This document shows, one piece after another, positions 33,925-38,198 of a DNA stretch of 38,198 nucleotides. How positions within the stretch are numbered: position 1 is the first letter of the stretch; each line of letters begins with the position of its first letter. Below the pieces are notes generated by a model that did no database searches, was not told where the DNA came from, and was given only the letters and a program-made list of their open reading frames with translations. This DNA comes from Shewanella sp. 10N.286.48.A6. GTDB lineage: Bacteria; Pseudomonadota; Gammaproteobacteria; Enterobacterales; Shewanellaceae. The stretch covers positions 1 to 38,198 of the forward strand of contig NZ_MCVI01000037.1 in the NCBI RefSeq assembly GCF_002873135.1, written 5' to 3'. Position numbers and translations under genes: made by a program.

Positions 33925-35274
33925 TTAACGCTCATTAAACGACTCTTCTAACGCAGCCATTATAGGTTTAAGAGCATAATCAATAATTTTTCTACTGCCT
34001 GTTTTTACATCTGCAGTAAATTCCATATATGGTGCTAAGTGGTACTTAACCCCTTTATTTTCTAGATAATTTTTATTGATTGTGAGTTCGGCTAGAAAAA
34101 ATTCTTCTTCTTTTTCTTCGTATGATCCTCTCGAGATAGATGAAATCACCGCATCGATAACACCGTATTTAGCAAAATTATAGGCATCAAGCTTTAGTTT
34201 TACTTTTTGGCCTTTAACGATAAAACCTATGTCTTTGCGGGCTATTTTTATCTCAGCTCGTAAAGCATTATTTAACGGCGTGATATCAGCAATGCTATCC
34301 CCTGGCGATATAATGGCAGAGATATAATTATAATTAAGCTTATCTACTGTACCGTCTACCGGTGAATAAACAAACAAGCGATCCACTTTATCTGAGATCG
34401 ATGGCAGCATTTTTGACTTTATTGAAAGCTCTTTGTCTAGCGCAACAACCTTGGTTCGATATTCGCTATCCCTAATAAACTTGGTGTTTTCCAGTTGCTT
34501 GGTGAGACGAGTTAATAAAAAACCTTCATTAACTACTGACTCCTCTAAATTTTCAATTTCACGCAGCATATTCATTTCTTGCACTTGCATATTAAGCACG
34601 TCGGTATATGACGCCATTTCTTCTTTATACAATTGCTCTTTTATGGCGAGTTGCTTTTTAATTATGTTTAACTGGGCTGTAGAAGAAAGTATTCGCTGTT
34701 TCATAGAGTCGATGATCACCGTTTTATGGGCAATATCATGCTCCATTAAATCATCACTGGTTACATTTTTGCTATTCTCTTCTCGCCATTGCTCTTGCTG
34801 TATTTTGAGCGTTTGTGGATAGTCTTTAAAGGCTGAAAAGTCGGGTTCTTGTTGGGATATTAAAGATTCGTATTTTATTAGCTCTATCCTAAGCTGATTG
34901 ATTTCAAAAAGATTAACAGCAAGATCACCAAGCTTATCTTTTGATCTTAATTGTGCAATTTTTTGGCCTTTGTAAACAATATCGCCAGGGGCGACATAGA
35001 GTTTTTCAAGTATCCCTCCTTCTAAGTGTTGCACTTTTTCGATATCTGAGTTTAGAAGTATTTCCCCTCTTGTGGCCACAGTAATTTCAAGCTCTGCTTG
35101 TGAGCCCCATATCAATAAAATAAAGAAAAAGACAAATGCAACCGAGGAAACTTTTTGTGAACTATTACTGCTGTTTTTAGCTATTAATACGCTAGAGCTA
35201 TCAGAATGAACACTGTTAATAGACTCCTCGATGATGTCTTCAAAGTTTTGCTCAAGATTATCTTTACCTTTCAT
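33925..35274 (-). CDS. HlyD-family periplasmic adaptor (membrane fusion protein)
   Basis: 449 residues. A cytosolic N-terminus of about 40 residues precedes one TM (about 42-60), then lipoyl half-motif HLEGGILEKLYVAPGDIVYKGQKI, a long coiled-coil hairpin (about 120-290), the second lipoyl half VYSPVDGTVDKLN, and a beta-barrel domain (LRAEIKIARKDIGFIVKGQKVKLKLDAY). This is the order of type I secretion adaptors such as HlyD/LapC. It links the ABC pair to the TolC channel. GGAG lies four bases before ATAA-ATG. It is 43 bp from the Hpt gene upstream and 2 bp from the pseudokinase downstream. Confidence 0.92.
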   Translation of the reverse strand: MKGKDNLEQNFEDIIEESINSVHSDSSSVLIAKNSSNSSQKVSSVAFVFFFILLIWGSQAELEITVATRGEILLNSDIEKVQHLEGGILEKLYVAPGDIVYKGQKIAQLRSKDKLGDLAVNLFEINQLRIELIKYESLISQQEPDFSAFKDYPQTLKIQQEQWREENSKNVTSDDLMEHDIAHKTVIIDSMKQRILSSTAQLNIIKKQLAIKEQLYKEEMASYTDVLNMQVQEMNMLREIENLEESVVNEGFLLTRLTKQLENTKFIRDSEYRTKVVALDKELSIKSKMLPSISDKVDRLFVYSPVDGTVDKLNYNYISAIISPGDSIADITPLNNALRAEIKIARKDIGFIVKGQKVKLKLDAYNFAKYGVIDAVISSISRGSYEEKEEEFFLAELTINKNYLENKGVKYHLAPYMEFTADVKTGSRKIIDYALKPIMAALEESFNER

Positions 35275-35317
35275 TTATCTCCATCACTACCTTGTTATGT
35301 CAATGAAATAAATTTTT

Positions 35318-35641
35318 TTAAACGGAAAGGCTAACCTGCTCAGCAATTTTTGATAGGTGTTGCTGTATTACATCTATTTGCTGCCTGCTTGGCATTTCGC
35401 CCTTTTTACTTATCCCCTCGGCCTCCCTAATCAATGGAACAGCATCTTCTTCGCACAAGTTAGACAAAGAACCTGATAAAGTATGAAAAACATGAAAAAG
35501 CGCCTCTGTATCCTGAGTACTATAATGCGCCTCAATGGTTGTTGCGGCATCAGCATTGCACTCTAAATACAAACCTAATAGCTCTTTTACGCACTCTGTA
35601 TCACCATCAAACATGTCACTTAACGCTGTTATATTTATCAT
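35318..35641 (-). CDS. Stand-alone Hpt (histidine phosphotransfer) protein
   Basis: A 107-residue all-helical protein. The acceptor region HVFHTLSGSLSNLCEED resembles the canonical AHxLKGxSxNLG, with H53 as the phospho-site; the usual Lys is Ser. N-terminal LSDMFDGDTECVKELLGLYLE matches the Hpt entry helices. It can carry phosphoryl groups from the receiver of the hybrid kinase (23964) to the receiver of the pseudokinase (31691). It is the first gene after the adhesin on the same strand and leads the secretion cluster. The Lys-to-Ser change is uncommon but does not remove the acceptor. Confidence 0.85.
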   Translation of the reverse strand: MINITALSDMFDGDTECVKELLGLYLECNADAATTIEAHYSTQDTEALFHVFHTLSGSLSNLCEEDAVPLIREAEGISKKGEMPSRQQIDVIQQHLSKIAEQVSLSV

Positions 35642-35748
35642 ATTTAAAACTCATTTTGACTTGGTTAACACCACCTAAATTGACGACTTAGGTACTGTGT
35701 AATTACGATTTAATAATCCCTAATAATAACTTTAGTTTAAAATCCAGA

Positions 35749-35782
35749 TATCTCTATAAAAAACATATATTTTATAAAGATA
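35749..35782 (-). promoter_or_regulatory. AT-rich hairpin between adhesin and secretion cluster
   Basis: tatctctataaaa (35749-35761) pairs with ttttataaagata (35770-35782) with one mismatch. It lies in the 184-bp gap downstream of the adhesin stop. It could be a weak terminator or processing site that lowers transport-gene expression relative to adhesin; there is no long T run. Confidence 0.4.
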
Positions 35783-35825
35783 CCTGCACTTTAACGTCTT
35801 ATCACTGTAAATATTTAATCGTGGT

Positions 35826-38198
35826 TTATATTGAATCAGCCAATGTCGTTGAGTCATCCTCTGTTGTTGTATGAGCGCTATCATCAAAGCTGGCGCTGTC
35901 ATCCATAACGTCAATACCGAGATCGGTGTTATCACCTGAAGTCCAATCTCCTGCATTACTATCATCAGAGCCTGTGATTAATTGTTGCGTATCAGCACTT
36001 GAGCCATCCATTTCATAAGAGGAATTAACGTCAATGGCAATAGACGTTGCTGCTCCATCAATTGGTTGATCCATGCTATTAACACCACTCATGTCCATAT
36101 TAATATCACCGCTAAAGTTTTCTGGTATTTCTAGCTTGACTGGTTGACTTAAGTCCCCAGCAATTAAGTATTCACTTTCTCCTTGCTCTATACCTGACTG
36201 AGGCGAAACACCTTCTGGTAAACCAGAAATAATCACATGGTCGACTTCACTGTTTGAGCTGATATCTGTTGGTATGAATACATTTACACTGCCACCAGGT
36301 GCTGCTGTATAGTCATAATCTTCAGATTCATTCCCTGCTGCAGAGCCAAGGGTTATTGAGCTATCGACTGTATCTGTGCCATTACTGACACTGTAAGTTA
36401 AGTCTAAAGAGCCTTGTGAATCAGTATCTTGCTCAACACTATAGCTACCATCAAGTAAATCAATAACGACTGCATTTTCTGCCTGCACGTTTGAAACAGT
36501 TAAATTATCACCTTCTATACCTTCTACATTTTCAAGTAACTCATCAACAGTTACGATTGTTGCAGCTGGCGCTTCGATACTTGCCTCGGCAATATTATCT
36601 ACTGCTGCCTCTGTGTTTATTGCCGATATTTCAAAATCAACTGAATGAGATGTGCCGTCATCTACGGTAAAATCGACAGTGACCGGTCCTTGATAATCAG
36701 GATCTGACCAGAATGTCCATGTCTCATTATCGTTGTCTATCAATACTCCTTCTTCACCTGAATAACTCACGCTTTCAACATTGACAGCCTCAGAATCTAA
36801 ACCTTGAGATTCCAATAAATCGCTGGCCTCTAAAAGTACGTAACCATCATCATTCATGGCAAATGCTTCTTCATGTGGCACATCGTTCAATAATGGACTG
36901 TCATCCTCTACTGAACTTTCATCGCCAACATCTAAAGTAACTGAAGATACTGTGACAAAGAAATTACCGTTGTAGTCTTCTGGTGGCGTCATTGATAAAT
37001 CTTCAAGATTCCATTGGGTTATATCAACAACCTGCCCTTCTTCAGTGATAGTCATGGTATTGGTGCCATCACTCACTACGAAGCCTACTGGGTAGCCTGT
37101 CATCACAAGACTTTCCATTGTTTCTGATGCATCAAGCATTTCAACATTAAGTGAGAAATGACCCGTGCTATCTTCAGCAAAAACAAGTGGCCCTTCATGA
37201 GCTGTGGTAATAACAGTACCGTCAGCTACAGGTCGAATATAAATAGGTAAGTCGACCGTTGCTTCACTATTTCCATCTGTTGCGACGATCTGCAAACCTG
37301 CGGTACCAGCAAAATCACCTGTCGGGCTAAAGGTCCAGGTTCCATCACCATTGTCAGTAATACTGCCGTCAGCCTCCTCACCATCTGCGGTAACCACTTT
37401 CGAAATGGTTAGTGAGCTGTCAACATCACCGAATAAGGCTAATAAATCAGCTTCGCTAAAGGTTATGTCGCCATCTTCTTGAATAGTCAGATGCGCATTA
37501 CCATTTTGGAATGGTGAATCATCCACTGGGATGATATCCATTGCCAATTCACCTTCAACTTCCTCTCCAGTTTCATCAGAAATGGTATAACTTAATTCTA
37601 TTAAGCCATTGAAGTGCTCAGGAGTAATGAGGTTATAAGTACCATCCTGATTCTGTGTTAGTGATGAGTTGGCAGGTTGACGAACCGATAGATTATCTAA
37701 CGTCAGATTATCACCATCGATATCACTTGCCTGTGAAAGGATATAGTTAGGGTCAATGGTTATGCTGACGTCTTCAGTACCCTCTAGATTGATAGTAGGT
37801 GCTGTCGGTAAATCATTAATTGGATTTACTGTTAAATCCATTGCGGCAGAAACAGTTGCTTCACCATCTGAAACATCAAATGTCAGCCCTAAATCGCCGT
37901 TGTAATCTGGATCTGGTGTAATGGAGAATGTGCCATTACCGTTATCAACCACACTGCCATTACCATTAACAGCTAAATTACTAGCAGTTAACTCATCACC
38001 ATCGATGTCACTGGCATTAGCCAGTAACTGCTCTTGCGTGACCGTAATAACACCATCTTCGTCCACTGAGTAAGCGACATTGCCATCAACTACAGGTGCG
38101 TCATTAACCGCCAGTGTAGTAATGCCTGCGGTGGTTTCAGCAGTCGCGCCGTCATCATCGATGATGGTGACATCAAGACTGATTTCGCCGTTGAAGTT
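35826..38198 (-). CDS. Large cadherin-like/tandem-95 repeat adhesin, C-terminal part (5' end outside window)
   Basis: 790 residues are visible and the frame is open at the window edge. At least three good repeats of about 95 residues follow each other (VDEDGVITVTQEQLLANASD, GTEDVSITIDPNYILSQASD, IQEDGDITFSEADLLALFGD, each with DIDGD.LT/DVDSSLT, NGDGT/NQDGT and DYNG/HFNG/DFAG marks), then more degenerate ones to about residue 620. The protein is very acidic and free of Cys, as expected of type I exported surface adhesins. The last 70 residues are Asp/Ser/Thr-rich and contain only one RTX-like scrap (LITGSDDSNAGD), with no GGxGxD array. The adjacent type I system is the probable exporter. Confidence 0.88.
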   Translation of the reverse strand, partial: NFNGEISLDVTIIDDDGATAETTAGITTLAVNDAPVVDGNVAYSVDEDGVITVTQEQLLANASDIDGDELTASNLAVNGNGSVVDNGNGTFSITPDPDYNGDLGLTFDVSDGEATVSAAMDLTVNPINDLPTAPTINLEGTEDVSITIDPNYILSQASDIDGDNLTLDNLSVRQPANSSLTQNQDGTYNLITPEHFNGLIELSYTISDETGEEVEGELAMDIIPVDDSPFQNGNAHLTIQEDGDITFSEADLLALFGDVDSSLTISKVVTADGEEADGSITDNGDGTWTFSPTGDFAGTAGLQIVATDGNSEATVDLPIYIRPVADGTVITTAHEGPLVFAEDSTGHFSLNVEMLDASETMESLVMTGYPVGFVVSDGTNTMTITEEGQVVDITQWNLEDLSMTPPEDYNGNFFVTVSSVTLDVGDESSVEDDSPLLNDVPHEEAFAMNDDGYVLLEASDLLESQGLDSEAVNVESVSYSGEEGVLIDNDNETWTFWSDPDYQGPVTVDFTVDDGTSHSVDFEISAINTEAAVDNIAEASIEAPAATIVTVDELLENVEGIEGDNLTVSNVQAENAVVIDLLDGSYSVEQDTDSQGSLDLTYSVSNGTDTVDSSITLGSAAGNESEDYDYTAAPGGSVNVFIPTDISSNSEVDHVIISGLPEGVSPQSGIEQGESEYLIAGDLSQPVKLEIPENFSGDINMDMSGVNSMDQPIDGAATSIAIDVNSSYEMDGSSADTQQLITGSDDSNAGDWTSGDNTDLGIDVMDDSASFDDSAHTTTEDDSTTLADSI

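Noticed and set aside
26552..38198. Lap/Bpf-type adhesin system (LapA/LapD/LapG)
   Set aside because: No LapG-like protease or LapD-like c-di-GMP receptor gene is present, and the transporter has two ABC proteins. The diguanylate cyclase at 11352 is too distant to tie in.

Overview
The window looks like chromosomal DNA of a marine gammaproteobacterium, most likely Shewanella or a close relative. The evidence is moderate-to-low GC, typical gene families (cydDC, rhlE, dbpA, pirin, DUF2391, a Trp-rich TIGR02450 protein, a YbaM-like small protein, Cache-domain chemoreceptor) and intergenic spaces full of small hairpin repeats. No rRNA, tRNA or CRISPR array was seen.

Positions 1-7300 hold mixed housekeeping and accessory genes: a Trp-rich small protein, an iodotyrosine-deiodinase-like nitroreductase, a chemoreceptor, a 57-residue YbaM-like gene, a bacterial PH-domain protein, a Rossmann oxidoreductase and a secreted NTF2-like protein. 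Two copies of one intergenic repeat family lie in opposite orientations (28-167 and 5291-5460). A frameshifted LysR regulator runs into a relic of an IS481-type transposase (6749-7031).

Positions 7300-20500 hold cydDC (transporter needed for cytochrome bd assembly), a PAS-GGDEF diguanylate cyclase, a DUF3626 protein, the RNA helicases rhlE and dbpA, a pirin with an internal 24-bp repeat, a DUF2391 membrane protein, a class II fumarase interrupted by one in-frame amber codon, and a group 1 truncated haemoglobin.

Positions 20500-23600 hold two related but unnamed membrane proteins sharing a D-[DE]-x4-H-[DE] motif, a small membrane ORF with a doubtful start, and a SUKH-type protein.

Positions 23900-38198 are the most unusual part. 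A compact minus-strand cluster follows a large cadherin-like/tandem-95 repeat adhesin (its 5' part lies beyond the window): stand-alone Hpt protein, HlyD-type adaptor, membrane pseudo-histidine-kinase with a receiver, TolC-type outer membrane channel, and two different half-size ABC transporters. Both ABC proteins keep Walker A but have lost the Q-loop Gln, the LSGGQ signature and the H-loop His. A hybrid histidine kinase with a helical periplasmic sensor faces the cluster. The hybrid kinase (H328, D736), the Hpt (H53) and the receiver of the pseudokinase (D666) supply all steps of a His-Asp-His-Asp relay with no DNA-binding output. My inference is a type I secretion system for a giant adhesin whose transport may be gated by its own phosphorelay rather than driven by ordinary ABC ATPase cycles.
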